A DNA stretch of 64,000 nucleotides, taken from positions 20,613 through 84,612 of the forward strand of contig JADNRX010000242.1 of NCBI GenBank assembly GCA_015501595.1. Reading direction: 5' to 3'. The DNA comes from Hymenopellis radicata (taxonomy: Eukaryota > Basidiomycota > Agaricomycetes > Agaricales > Physalacriaceae). The notes under the pieces were generated by a model. It did no database searches and was not told the DNA's origin. It saw only the letters and a list, made by a program, of their open reading frames with translations. The translations under genes were made by a program, and so were the position numbers. Positions 31,947-43,449 of the stretch are shown piece by piece. Each line of letters opens with the position of its first letter. Within the stretch, counting starts at the first letter, position 1.

Positions 31947-34560
31947 TGATGAGCTATGTGACTAGAAGGGATCGGAAAACTGATATATATAACAAACACA
32001 CACACACACACACACACACTAACTAAAACAAGTAAACACAGCGAACAATGATCTTGAACAGACGTTTCGGAGAAGTCTTAGTCAAGTCCAATCGAACAGT
32101 TCGCTCCGGAGTCTACTCCGCAATTGGAGTCGGAGTTTACTCCGAGGTTGATTTGAACGGGGGAGGTGGGATGCCTTCTAACACAGAATATGCTCGAATG
32201 CGAGTAAGATGGGTGGACTACGCTCGTGTGACAAATAGGACTAGCCACCAAATACAAGCCGGCCCGTATGGATTACTGGACAAAGCGGTCTCGACTTTTA
32301 GTCAAGTGAACGCCTCCAGGGTTTTACGGGTCTCCGCTTGACAACGAGAACCGTAAGGTTGTTAGACCTGGTTACTGGGATTCCGTTCGAAAAGGCCGCT
32401 GGCGCAATTCTACAGAGGTCGCTGCCAAGTCTTAAACCACAAACGGTGGGGTCTAATTCGTCCGAGACGGAGTTTTAGATGAGATTGGTTGAACTACTTT
32501 AGAATCCTTATTCCAAGACTTCCCTCAGGTTTTAGCTATAACCCGGAGGGCGATCGCGAGCCCCGCTGGAATGCGGAACTCCGACTGTACACTCGGGCTA
32601 GCACCAGTATCGGGCTACCTTAGTTTCGGAACTCGTTTTTCTTTCAGGGATGGTCTTTGCGTTCGGGGAGCTTCTCGATTTCGCAGTACTTTACTTGACT
32701 TTTGTAGGACCGGAATTTCAAGGCTCAACACAAGAGTCTTAGATTCACTCAGATATAGTGCGTAAAATGCTTTATACTGGGTGCCACCAAAACTGGGGCT
32801 TTACACGACGAAGGAGCACACTACTTATACAAAACGGGAGAGCCCAGATTACTGCTTATTGTTTTACCCTACTCCGCTCCTTTATTGGTTACCGTTCCTC
32901 CGTCTTTGCTTATCACCTTCTCCGGTGACCGCGCTTTATTACTTTACTTCTTCTCCTCGCTGCGGACGTGTTGAACGTCCAATAAGATCACTGCTTAGTG
33001 AGCCACCCACTGCTGCGGAGTTCGTCCGCACATGGGGGAGATGTCACCGGACGCGTGAACGCATGGTGGGATGGTCCTTTCTTGAGGGTCGGTCTGCTAT
33101 TTTCATCGGTGCTGTGTCGTTCGCGCGCCGGGAAACCTTGTTCGGTGGGTTATGACTCGATTCCACTGGTTATCTCGGAGATGGGCTTATCATCTGACCT
33201 ATTTTCCTGAATGGCCGTGCATCCCCGACGCTTATGCTCATAGCACATGATGTTACGGTTACTAGAGGGGTACACCACTCAATAGACCTTTCTCCATTGA
33301 GGACCTAGCCCCTGTGCTAAGACATATCTCTGTTCGGGTGCCACGCTTGAGACGCTTCTCGTTGTCCGCTTCAATTGCGGAGAAGGTTTATCACGTGGTA
33401 CACCGTGTGGTAATTCCTTACGTGCCGGCTAAGCCGGTTCCAGGGTAAAGATCAGTTCCCTTTTGTCTCGGGGATCTAACGGATACCATTTCGAGGTTGG
33501 TAGAGCCGTGGTGGCTCGGCGATCAAGGTTTCAGGAGAATCAATGATGTACTTCTGGTCCGAGATTCTTTTCGGACTTTCAGGGTTAGAGTTTATTTGTT
33601 GATTCCGGCATCTTAATTGTTGACTTTGCTACAACCTCCGGAGAGGCGGGAACGCGTTCACGGTCTCTGAGCTGAACCATGTTCTAAAACCGCTACTGGT
33701 CAGGTAGCAGCCGCCGGCCTTGTCGACTGAACTATTGGTTTGGACTGAGGATAAGGATATTTTGACACGCTCTTGGTTGTTTATGCGCCACGGTAATATT
33801 ACCGAGGGTTTGCGGAGTTTGTCTCCGCAACCGTCAAGGAGTCCTCCGTCGTCCTACGGAGGAGTCTCCTATGGGCTATTGTGCCCGGAGCTCAGCTCGT
33901 GAGTTGTTATTAGCTATTCCGAAGTCCTGGTTTTGACACTAAAATGCGCAAAATTCTTGGATTTTGTCTCATAACCTTACATTGCGTATCACCGGGAACA
34001 GAGATGAATGAGCGTGATAATCAAAAGTGCGGATAAATCGCTTCGAAATGGGGTGTTGTACAGACGGGGTTCTATCTTGGAGTTCGCCGCTCAATCAAGA
34101 TTCAATACACATGGTTATGGTGGTCGTGTGAGTTAGGAAACACAAACAGAGGTAATCATTTTACGTTTATGGCTCCATTTGTACTAATGTGGACGACGCC
34201 TGAGGTCTCATGGTGGCAGGTTCGATACTGTTCAGCAGGGTGTCACGGACTTAGTCAGGAGAAGTCATATATATGATTATTTTTGTACAGCGAAAACTAC
34301 AGTGACCGAATGAGTAGAAGCCTTATTCCGTTTGAGTGGGTTTATGTGGCTGGATAACGACACTCGTCGCAGCGCCTGTTATGGGACTGCATAACAACGG
34401 TCTGGTCCGGTTTAAGGCTATGAAAGATATGTGTCAGTCCTCGGACAGTAGCTAGTACTAGCCAAGGTGTGAAAGGGAATCTTACTCTTGAGCACACAAT
34501 CGAGAGCAATCGTGTTTTTTCTCAGGATGGTTGGCAGAATAGCGGCACAAAAATTTGACG
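31947..34560 (-). repeat. Candidate 5' LTR and leader of the gypsy element, right end uncertain
   Basis: The minus-strand LTR would end in TAGCTCATCA at 31947. Rightward lies a CA microsatellite (32007-32029). About 2.5 kb follows without a coding frame and rich in short hairpins such as GGAGTCTACTCC (32107), TTGCGGAG...CTCCGCAA (33808-33829) and CCTCCGTC...TACGGAGG (33843-33862). The start of the LTR (its right end here) is not recognisable without the partner copy. It should contain the element's promoter and polyadenylation site. Confidence 0.4.
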
Positions 34561-35129
34561 CAATCGACCTAGTGTTGTGTTAGAGGCTGTGACGAGTTAT
34601 ACAAGAGCACCTTGTCGCACCCGCTGTCTCTTCGTAACGACTTGGTGCTCGCACGTATACGAAGCGGCCATATGTAAAATAAAGCACATGAATGAGAGAT
34701 TGGGAGTTGATGGGACTGAGTTACTATGTAGGGCGTAGAATGAGGAAGGGCGGAAAAGAGGATGTGAATATATACCTGGAGGGACGAATCCAAGGGGAGT
34801 ACACGATGCAACGCCGATTGCGGGTTTTTAAGGGACAAGGTGTGGCCCACATAAACGCAGTGAACGGTGAGAGACTTTCTCTACCGTAATAGAAGGTGCG
34901 CGATTCTGGGGTACGGTTTGTTGTCAGCCATTTAGTTAGATAGGACCAGAAGAGGCTGCCGAGTGCGAGCGCGAGCAACGGCATTTCGCACGGAGACTCA
35001 CGCCATCCAGATATCTGCGAAAGGCACCATCGTGATGGTTTTGAATTTCGAATGCATACATCCACTGAGTAGAAAGAATGAATAAACTGATATTATAGGA
35101 AATCAAGGCGACACGCAGAAGGCTGGTGG
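34561..35129. other. Gap between retrotransposon and R2 gene
   Basis: Contains two overlapping minus-strand open stretches (34569-34850 and 34724-35065) with no recognisable domain, no clear splice consensus and no start context. They are not called. The 3' untranslated region of the R2 gene must lie here. Confidence 0.35.
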
Positions 35130-36285
35130 TCAAAATTCCGTTTCCGTTGTACTTAGATTAAGGAGGTGAGCAATATGTCGTAAATATGTGGATGTACTCA
35201 CAAAATAGTGTCTGTAACATTATTTCCACTCATGACGCCAGCGCGACTGTACTCCGATACTCTCCTCTCGAAAAAGTTTGTTTTGCCCTCGAGAGAAATG
35301 AATTCCATAAACGCGAAGGGGTTCGTCGTTCTGAAATGGGCGTGAATGCCGAAATCGACGAGTAGACGGTCGGCCACGAATTTGATGTACTGTATCATCA
35401 GGTCGCAGTTGATACCACTCAGCGCCTCCGGCAATGCGTCTACGAGAAGTATAAATCAGACAAATGAAAGCAACTTATCGTGAGAGAGGACTTACGTCTC
35501 CAGAAAGCGAATTCGACCTCGCATGCGTCAACGATAATGTCGAGAATGATACCAGCAGGAACGGGATGAATCAATCTGGTATAAAGGAAGCAAGCGAATT
35601 GGGTGTGCAAAGCTTCATCGCGGCTAATGAGCTCGTTCGAGAACGTCACAACGGGTAGAAGTCCGCGCGACTTCAACCAGAATATGGCAGCGAACGAACC
35701 CGAGAAGAAGATTCCTTCGACAGCAGCAAACGCGACCAGGCGCTGACCGAATGGCGCGTCACTAGATACCCAACGAAGAGCCCATTCCGCCTTCAATTTA
35801 ACGCAGTCGACGGTCTCGATGGCACGAAACAGCGTCAACCTGTCATGAGCATCGGGTACCAGGGTATCGATCAGCAAGGCGTACGTCTCGCTGTGGATGT
35901 TCTCCATCGCCGACTGGAATGTGTAAAATGAGCATGCCTCTGGTAGCTTTACTTCAGTACAGAAGCGCGATAAGAGGTTTTCGGTAACGATAGCGTCGGA
36001 TGAGGCGAAGAACGCAAGGATCATGGAGAAGAGATGCTGCTCGGTGGGCTTCAGTTGCTTCCAGTGGATAAGATCCTGAGATAAGTTGATTTCCTGGGGT
36101 GTCCAGAAGGAAGCGAGGGCCTTGTGATATAGTTCCCAGCACTGTGCTTGCCTTAGAGATTGACAATGTATGAAGCAGCCACTTACTTCATCATCGCGAA
36201 TAGGATACAGCATCAAGCGAGCCAAGGACTCGTGTAGAATAGGTTCTGGTAAAGCATCAATATCGTCTCCAGTGTAAGTAGTCAT
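35130..36285 (-). CDS. Ribonucleotide reductase small subunit (class Ia R2)
   Basis: Makes the diferric-tyrosyl radical used by the large subunit to reduce ribonucleoside diphosphates to deoxy forms (cytosol, DNA synthesis). Four exons: 36187-36285, 35496-36141, 35202-35439 and 35130-35151; introns of 45, 56 and 50 nt all fit GT-AG. The 334-residue product keeps every metal ligand I can align: Asp82 (FFASSDAIV), Glu113 and His116 (ENIHSE), Glu175 (AVEGIFF), Glu209 and His212 (DEALH), plus radical Tyr120. The final 8-codon exon restores a C-terminus FTTETEF like the eukaryotic R2 tail (mouse FTLDADF) that docks to R1. Without it the gene would seem to stop at TDTIL. The N-terminus is short: only about 14 residues precede EPIL. 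Divergent from the acidic gene at 36812. Confidence 0.93.
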
Positions 36286-36811
36286 CGCGGAGTGCGTTGC
36301 AGACAGTGAAGGTTGTTGAATGTGTTCGCTGTAAGAGACGTTATTTAAGGCGTGCGCGAATCACGGATAGAGAGACCGGTTAACGCCAGTATAGATCCTG
36401 ATGAAATAACACGAGGAGCATGTCCACACAACGCATGACCCAGATAAACAATAAGGCTGAAAGGCGAAAGATGTGATAAACCTAAAAAGGATTTTCCGAC
36501 ATCGGATCAAGGGGGTGGGAGCCATGACTCATTCGCTATGCTGCGATCGCTCACATGTTGGTCTACATGCACCCACACCACCGGATGAGTACACGAAGGT
36601 CCACGAGGGTGTAAGGTACGGTTGGAAATAGGGCCTATTGTTCTGCATTCTCGCACGGCATGTATTGAGGATCATAAACCCGATGATGCACGTCATAAAC
36701 AACCGGCCTTGAAGCTTGAAGCCTGTAGATGTATACGCGCAGTCCAGGTATGCTTCAATGTCGCGCATTTCAGACGATTTCACTGCAAACAATTAACGAT
36801 AATTTACAGAG
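36286..36811. promoter_or_regulatory. Divergent promoter region between R2 and the acidic-protein gene
   Basis: 526 bp between two start codons pointing away from each other. No clear TATA box or MCB-like ACGCGT site was found by eye. No coding exon is supported. Confidence 0.35.
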
Positions 36812-37392
36812 ATGCCAGACGCGTACATGGAACACAACGAGAGTGCCCAAATGCGCGGAGGAGTTCACCCTCACGAATGCGTTGAATCATTAATTGGCTT
36901 GGAGGCGGAAGATGACTCTGATTCTTCGAGCGCCAATGAAGCGGACGAGGATGTTTCTGCTCACGAATCGAAGAGTTACTCATCCAGCAGCGGGGCGTCT
37001 GTGCGTGACACAACTGGAAGCTGCAGCGAGGAGACCTCTCAGAATGATGGCGGACATGATGGTGAGTTCGTGTTGCCTTCGCAATCTCGCTCGCCTCGAA
37101 TTAAACATTTGTAGACGATTCATTCGTGTGCTCTGATGGTCATGTGTCATACGAGGATTCAACCTCGACAGACAGTTCTCGGTCAGCATCAATTGAACCG
37201 CCACAAAGGGCGGTGAAAAAGCGTAAGAGGAATGTTGTGTATAGCACAGAGGAATCAGACGCCAATCGCGATGACGACAGTAGTGATACTTGTTCTGGTA
37301 CGTGTTTTGATCGATTCGTGAAGGTGCAAGGCTAAACTCCTGGTACAGATACACGGCTCGCACGTGCTGATAAGAAGAGGAAGATGTTGTAA
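36812..37392 (+). CDS. Small acidic, Ser/Asp-rich nuclear-type protein
   Basis: Exons 36812-37061, 37115-37297 and 37349-37392 are joined by introns of 53 and 51 nt with good GT-AG signals and matching phases, giving 158 residues. The protein is strongly acidic (EAEDDSDSSSANEADED, TEESDANRDDDSSD) with two short basic clusters (AVKKRKRN and the C-terminal KKRKM) that look like nuclear localisation signals. No folded domain recognised; it is likely disordered. Without the splices each exon would look like a separate spurious peptide. Function unknown. Confidence 0.6.
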
Positions 37393-37647
37393 AATGAACT
37401 ACACGGCTACGTGAAATGGGCGGAAGGTCCCGTAGATATTGACAAGCTATACAGAACGAAGCGATAATGTGAATGCACACAGTGATACATAGTAATACTA
37501 GTGGAACTTGACGAACAATAGTCGTAACGAGAAGGAAACAAAGAATTTAGAACTTCATGCCGCGAGAGACGAGTCCGACATTGAGAATATTGCACATCGA
37601 GGGGTTACATGCGGCCTTTAGAACACGAGGGGGCTAATGGGTATGCG

Positions 37648-38937
37648 TTAGCTCAATTGGTAACAACCTTTGTTGCAGCGAAACGCACTAATTGGATCCA
37701 GGTAATCTTCGGTCTCATGCACATAAGAAGCCACCGAAACCTCGAGTTTAAGGCGCACTTCGAGAGACGAACAGTGCTCTCGAACCGTTCCTTCATATCT
37801 GGCTCGAACAGCGTTGAGCGTCGCACCGGGATGACGGCTACTGTTAAAATCCACGCTGGGAACAAGTGTGATGTGCACCTTGCGTAGAGCTGGAAATTTC
37901 CCGACGCGACACATGCCGTCAAGCTGGGTCAAAGGACCCAGAGACGCCTCATCGTCGCTAACCACAATCGAGAGTGAAATATGTTCAAGGGAAGGGGAGG
38001 ACAAGTCTCGAATGTTGATCATGACATCGCTCAAGTATGCGTGGTGGAAAACGAGGTAGAGCAGTCGGAGATTGCTCAATGCCTGCAATTCTAGGTTCAT
38101 GACGTCAAACACATCCCTAGTCCATATGTATTCTGCGCATCAAGTCAGACACGATATTACAAAAAGTGTAGCTTACTTACCGCGATCAACGAAGAGCATG
38201 CGTAGCTCTGTGAGAGACGTTCTGCACAGGTTCCAAAGGGCCCAAATGGCCGGAATAGTGCGAACAGAGAGACGAAGGCGTAAAGTAGTGAATGGAACGG
38301 CGTGAGGCGTGCAATGGGCCCATGCCTGAACGTGATATGCCATTTCAGGGGACGATATGTCGAGCAATGCCCATCTGAGATTGGGGCCAAAGCGTGGTCG
38401 GGGCCTGCTTTGACCAGCTACGTTGACACCCCACGCAAAGACCTCGAAGCCGTAGCCGCCGATCACGAGGTACACCAGCTCTGGACTGCCAGCTACGAGA
38501 GATCCCAACGCGTCGCCATCGACAGTGCAACCCCAGACAACCAAGCCTTGAAGAGCAGGAGCTTCGATTGCATGAGTCTGGACTCGGCGTATATACAAGT
38601 CGTAGAACTCAGCGAGCTTGGTTGCAGGAAATACGTCAAAAACTCTGGTCAAATTCGGGGTGCACGTCGCTATGCGGACGTGGGTAACACGGTTCTCTAG
38701 GACTTCTGGTCCGGGAGAACCATGGGTGATACTGCTCATGGGAGATGTCGACGGAGAGCCGATACTAGACCAAACTTGGCGGAGGAGGAGCGTAGAAACC
38801 ATGAATGATGGTCGTGGCAGGTCTTGAGGCTTAGCCTCGACACCAGAGGCGTCTGTCGATTCCTCTGTAGGACACGACGTAGCACATACATGATCAAGGT
38901 CGAACTGGCAGGAATCGTGATAGAGAGTCATCATCAT
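37648..38937 (-). CDS. Leucine-rich F-box-type protein lacking a visible F-box, paralog 1
   Basis: Exons 38181-38937 and 37648-38132 are joined by a 48-nt intron (GTAAGT to TGCGCAG), giving 413 residues. It shows irregular leucine-rich units (LQGLVVWGCTVDGDALGSLV, LSNLRLLYLVFHHAYLSD, LEHISLSIVV) like the C-terminal half of Agaricomycete F-box proteins. A canonical F-box helix is not visible at the N-terminus. Conserved stretches shared with the next gene (NRVTHVRI against NITHVRI, AGSPELVYLVIGG against SGSPRLSSLAIGG, HAVPFTTLRLRL against HSVSLITLRLKC) show a tandem duplication. Substrate-adaptor function would be typical of the family but is inference. Confidence 0.6.
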
Positions 38938-39403
38938 CGTGCAGTGGCGGGAATATCGACGGAGGGCGAGCTAGAGCTGGACAAGAGATCGAGATGTGAT
39001 GTTCCTATTATTTAAGAGTCAGTTGTACGCGCGGAATCGCCAATGAACCACGAACAACAACCTGACATGATTACACTCACAAGTCGCGTCTACATGGAGT
39101 TACCGAGCGTTAGAGGCGGCGTTACATCTGGAAAATCAATCTAGGGCTAAAGCATCTCCGGAGAACGCGATCAACGGAGTTCACATGGGTGTGAGAAGAC
39201 GGGGGAAAAAAGAAAGGTGACATAACGATCACGAGACTGAAACATTCAGAACCGAGCCCCTTTCGTACAAGTAGGAATGATGCGGAAACTAGCGAAGCTG
39301 CGTACGTAGGTCGACGGGGATCATTTAGTGACGGAAAGGGGGAACATTGATACACGTCTTCATGGCTAAACTAAATGGGAATTGTAGCTACTTTACAGGT
39401 TCG

Positions 39404-40804
39404 CTAAATATCGGGGTGCAAATGATACTGTTCAAATGGACTTGGTGGCGAACAATGCGGAACTGGCATGACTCGTGAAAATGACCATTTAGGGAAAAGT
39501 TTAAACTCACTTTGACAATCGTTGAAGGATTCTAGAAGTTCGCTGTCTTCTGTGAGAGCCATCGAGACTTTGCGCTGCCTTACCAGTTCGGGAAGGTGCT
39601 GTCCCAACGCCGCATGGAACACCCCCCATGCATCTGACTTGCGCAATGAGTCACTAGTTTGCATGACGAACGTGATCCCAAGATGTTCAAGGGTGTGTGA
39701 ATTCTTGAATTCGTCCAAGGTGTGTAGACATTGGATGGCGGACAAATGAGGATCGGCCAGGGTGAGAGGAGGTGAATGTGTAGCGTCAGAATGACCGGAA
39801 CCTTCGTCACGCTCCTCATCCTGGTCTTGATTGTCGGTATCGGAAGTCAGAGTCGCCACAGGTGAATCAGAACTCGCGACGTCACCAGCAACGTCGCTGT
39901 GCAACACGATGTGCAATTCGACGCGTCTGATAACGGGTGATTGAATGTCGACAACGTTGCTGACAATCTCTGCAAGCAAGCCGACATGGAACATCAAGCG
40001 AACAGTGATCAAGGTGTTCAGGGATCGTAGGTCCAAATGTAAGGGGCCGTACGCGTTGATGTAGCTGAGGTCTCTATCTACAGATCTTTCAGCATGCTTT
40101 CCTAAGGAGGCGCCAAAAACAGAACGCTCACCATGGTAGACGACATCGAGCGTTTCCAACGTCGTCGTACAAGATGCAAATAACGCCCACACGGCATGTT
40201 GCGACATCCAAGCAAAGCATTTGAGGCGAAGAGTGATAAGAGAAACCGAATGGCGCGTCTGAAATGCCCAATGGCACACTGTATCCGTCAGCGGCCGGGT
40301 AGCCATGTCAATCGACAAGCAACGCAGATCGGAGTTGAACGAAGGGGTATCTTGCCTATACAGAGGCACCGAAATGGTAGTTAACGGCCCTCCGATTGCC
40401 AGAGAGGAAAGTCTAGGCGACCCAGAAAGCAAACGTCTAACGAGCGCTTGTTTCATGGCACAATCCCAAAGCAGCAGATGGAGCAAGTTTGGCGCCTGAA
40501 ATTGCGTCTCGTCGTTGTCGTTGAAGGTGTGATGGATGCATTCAAGTGTCGTCAATGACGACAAAGCGTGGGCCAATCTGGCAAGGGTATTGCTCGAGTG
40601 GATGCCACGAATGCGAACGTGCGTTATGTTAAGACGTCTTGTGGTGCCAGACGATGGAAAGACATGTCCGTCGTCATCATCGTCGATGGTGTTGTCTTCT
40701 GCCGGGCAATTTATGGCCTCCCATAAATAAGCAAGCAGATCCGGCGTCGCGACGACCGGCGGCGAAGACCAGCCGTCGTGCAATTCGATGGGGCACCGCG
40801 ACAT
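39404..40804 (-). CDS. Leucine-rich F-box-type protein, paralog 2
   Basis: Exons 40132-40804 and 39404-40077 with a 54-nt intron (GTGAGC to TCTGTAG), 448 residues. The intron length is a multiple of three and has no stop, so the unspliced RNA would also be open. It has the same leucine-rich plan as its neighbour at 37648-38937, with an Asp-rich loop (NTIDDDDDG) and an acidic insert (NQDQDEERDEGSG). A further small intron may lie after SELLESFND near 39515, where GTGAGTTT occurs, so the last 30 residues are uncertain. The 466-bp spacer to paralog 1 holds no supported gene. Confidence 0.6.
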   Translation of the reverse strand: MSRCPIELHDGWSSPPVVATPDLLAYLWEAINCPAEDNTIDDDDDGHVFPSSGTTRRLNITHVRIRGIHSSNTLARLAHALSSLTTLECIHHTFNDNDETQFQAPNLLHLLLWDCAMKQALVRRLLSGSPRLSSLAIGGPLTTISVPLYRQDTPSFNSDLRCLSIDMATRPLTDTVCHWAFQTRHSVSLITLRLKCFAWMSQHAVWALFASCTTTLETLDVVYHGERSVFGASLGKHAERSVDRDLSYINAYGPLHLDLRSLNTLITVRLMFHVGLLAEIVSNVVDIQSPVIRRVELHIVLHSDVAGDVASSDSPVATLTSDTDNQDQDEERDEGSGHSDATHSPPLTLADPHLSAIQCLHTLDEFKNSHTLEHLGITFVMQTSDSLRKSDAWGVFHAALGQHLPELVRQRKVSMALTEDSELLESFNDCQSEFKLFPKWSFSRVMPVPHCSPPSPFEQYHLHPDI

Positions 40805-41004
40805 GTATGACGTGGAGCGATGGATGTGTATAATCGTGATAATGTGAGCATACCGGGAGAGAGCTGGGAAACAAAACTTCTGAACACAAGCCTTTTAATT
40901 GTTTTTCGTTGACAAGACGTGTCGCTCATTATGTAGTGTGGCGGCTTTGACTATAAAGAGTACAAATACAAAATAGGAAAGGAGAACCGAGTATTACTTT
41001 GACA

Positions 41005-43184
41005 TCAAAAGCTATCATCATCGCTTTCTTGAACTACGTTCTGACCCTCATCCTCTAACTCGGGCTCGTAGATGTCTCCTTCTAGTCCGAAATCATCAAG
41101 CGAACGTAGATATTGGGGAAGTGGATTAGGAGGGGTTTCGCGATCTTCCAATGTGGATGCGTCTAGAAGCTTGAGTACGACCTGAACATTCATCATGATT
41201 TTTTTGTCCTCTCCTAACGTTTTCGCGGTGAAAATGATGAATACGACGTCTCCCACGGCGAGCTCGGTGGTAATACGCGGAAGGGACGTGTAGTCTCTCT
41301 TGAATTTCTGCGTCGCATCAAATGTGGGAACTATAGGTTGTTTTAGTCGACGTGATCAGGCGTTGATCGGTACATGAACTAACTTACCATTTTCGTCCAG
41401 GGACGAGGGGCTATTGTTGCATTGTTAGACCGCCGTTAGTCCAACGACGGAGGACGCACCTGGGCCATGTGTATGACCATTCAAAGCGGGTCTCCAAGCG
41501 CCTAGGAAGCGGGTGTTATTGCGATGGAATGACAATGATGCGAGTACTAACTGCTTCCAGTCGCCTTTGGCGGTGCTTCGGGCTCGCTGTCACCTGGAAC
41601 GAATATCAATCAAAGGTTCAAGTGACACATCACGATCGTACCTTCGGAGCTCTGCGGTGTCTCGAATTTCAGTTTGGAAGAGAAATTGACTCTGTCCTTG
41701 TAAGTTCCGAATCGAATAGCGCGAGAAGTATATCCACAAATACTATATAGCACGCATGCCGCGCGCTGCCAGAAGCCCAGCGCCGGGCTGACACAAATTT
41801 GCCGTCCTCTGCGACCGCTTGTTAGTTCCGAAAAAGTGACCGTTCCCACTATGAAGAAACTTTGAGCGTAACGACTATTGACACGCTGAATGGTCTGGAA
41901 GTCGGGATGACACTTAAATTCCGATGGATCTGCGAGAGCAAGATTGTAAAGCGTGTCCTTTGACTTCAGAAAAAGAACCCTCAAAATTTTTCTGGTCTCT
42001 TGGTCAGGGCACAAAAAGAGGGACCGGATGAAAGCACGTACTCCAGAGCTTTGGGGTTGTTTCTAAACTGAAACACCATATTGGTGCAGGGAATGCGATC
42101 ATTCCAAAATTTGTTCTTGTGGCATAGGTCACGAACTCGCTGGACCTTCTTTATGTTCTCGATAACCGATTGACGGTACTCGATAAACGCAAGTCTACCC
42201 AAAGTTAGAGAGAACAAATATGTATACTTTGAGTACATACGCTTGGTCCTCAGCAGCCTTCGTTGAACGAGGCTCGTTGGCGGCCGATAGACTCGCATCG
42301 CGTCGCTTTCCCGACGCGGCTCCCTCTCCAGGAATACTCTTGTCATCAGGGCTCGTGACGCTCGTGTTATCTGGCGTGGTCAGATTGTCTGCAGGTACTT
42401 CATATGGCAGCACACAAAACGATAATCACGCTTACCATGCTTCGAGAAACTAGCGCCCATGTCTGGACCACGTGTACCTTCGTTTGCTACCCGGGCGTCA
42501 GACACCACACGTGTACGCTCTGCGGAGAGAAAATGGGTTACTGTTAAAGACATACATCAAACGAACCCTCACCGTTATTCGGATTTACAGCACCGCCCGT
42601 GGAGTCAATCTCTTGGAACGAGAAGGAATCTATAGGATATAAATCAGTTCTTTTCGTACTACAGTATGACCCTGAGCTCATCTTCAATTGAGGCAGCATG
42701 TGCGAAGTCACCGCAGATGCCAGAATTGATGGACGCGGCACTTGTACCCCCTTGAGTGAATCAATGTAGAATTCATTATTGTTACTCCCGTTCAACCGAA
42801 CGTACCCTGGTCAGGGTTCTCCATATCCTGGGAGGCTTCTTGGAGCTTAGGCGCGTCGCTCTTCGCGTTCGTAGAATGTGGAGAGGTCATATGTTCTGGC
42901 GCCTTTGCTCCCGATTCAGGTCCTGGTTCGCTTCTGCGAATACAATTGATATGTACTTAAAAATAACAGAAACAATGCGCTTACTCGGAGTCCATAGTGG
43001 AACCAGTGGCGTCTGAAAGATGGTCATCGGGTGATGCGGACGTCTTCTTGTCCTTTCTCTTTCGGGGCCCTGACCTCCTCGACGGTGTCTTGCGCTTCAT
43101 GGATTGGAATGGAAGAGATGTCCAGACGAATGCTGGCGTCAATGGGGAAGATGAAGGCGTAGCGGATGTGTTAGAAGTGACCAT
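41005..43184 (-). CDS. Unknown multi-exon protein with basic N-terminus and acidic C-terminus
   Basis: Exon 1 (42985-43184) starts MVTSNTSATP and has a nuclear-signal-like GPRKRKDKK. A 54-nt intron (42931-42984) leads to exon 2 (42806-42930, SDEPGPESGAKAPEH). Several further short exons follow (around 42730-42545, 42500-42420 and 42400-42210). Two longer ones (about 42180-41990 and 41990-41640) show FIEYRQSVIENIKKV and LKSKDTLYNLALADPSEF. The last exon reads ITTELAVGDVVFIIFTAKTL, LDASTLEDRETPPN and an acidic end (ESDDDSF). The VGDVVFIIFTAKTL segment resembles SIVEAGVTFRLLKQR in the gene at 44872-46078, so the two may share a fold. Internal exon borders are provisional. Confidence 0.45.
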
Positions 43185-43449
43185 TTGGAGGCGGCTTTTA
43201 AACAGTTTTCACGTCATATCCAAAAGGGGTTTACGGTCTATTGTTACTCTAATATGGCTTACGAGTGTGTTTGTTTGTGGTCATTAGTTGATCACACCAT
43301 GACAATTGTGATTTTCACATAAATAGGAACCACCACCATGGGATTCCACATCTCCCCCACAGGCGCTTGAAATGGGCCAGCTGCACAGTCTGTACGCCAC
43401 TTTCTCTATTGTGTTATAATCACCCGACTAATGTACCACATGCAGTCCC

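Larger units (their letters stand above)
24680..34560 (-). mobile_element. Ty3/gypsy LTR retrotransposon, 3' LTR not seen
   Basis: The order on the minus strand is candidate 5' LTR (right), primer-binding site, gag with CCHC knuckle, separate protease frame, then pol with reverse transcriptase, RNase H and integrase. RT before integrase defines the Ty3/gypsy type. All three frames are intact over 7.1 kb, so the body is young. The right LTR boundary is not fixed; 34560 is only where sequence of the same character fades. A matching 3' LTR starting TGATGAGCTATG was sought left of pol throughout the window and not found. The element may be truncated, or extend left with the paralog array inside it. 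Confidence 0.8.

Noticed and set aside
32006..32030. CA repeat as a regulatory element
   Set aside because: An ordinary microsatellite; no evidence of function.
34569..35065. Minus-strand frames downstream of R2 as an extra gene
   Set aside because: No domain, no supporting splice pattern, and the R2 3' untranslated region must occupy part of the interval.
37638..37665. A-box-like TTAGCTCAATTGGTAAC suggesting a tRNA
   Set aside because: It overlaps the end of a spliced protein-coding exon on the other strand and has no downstream B-box.
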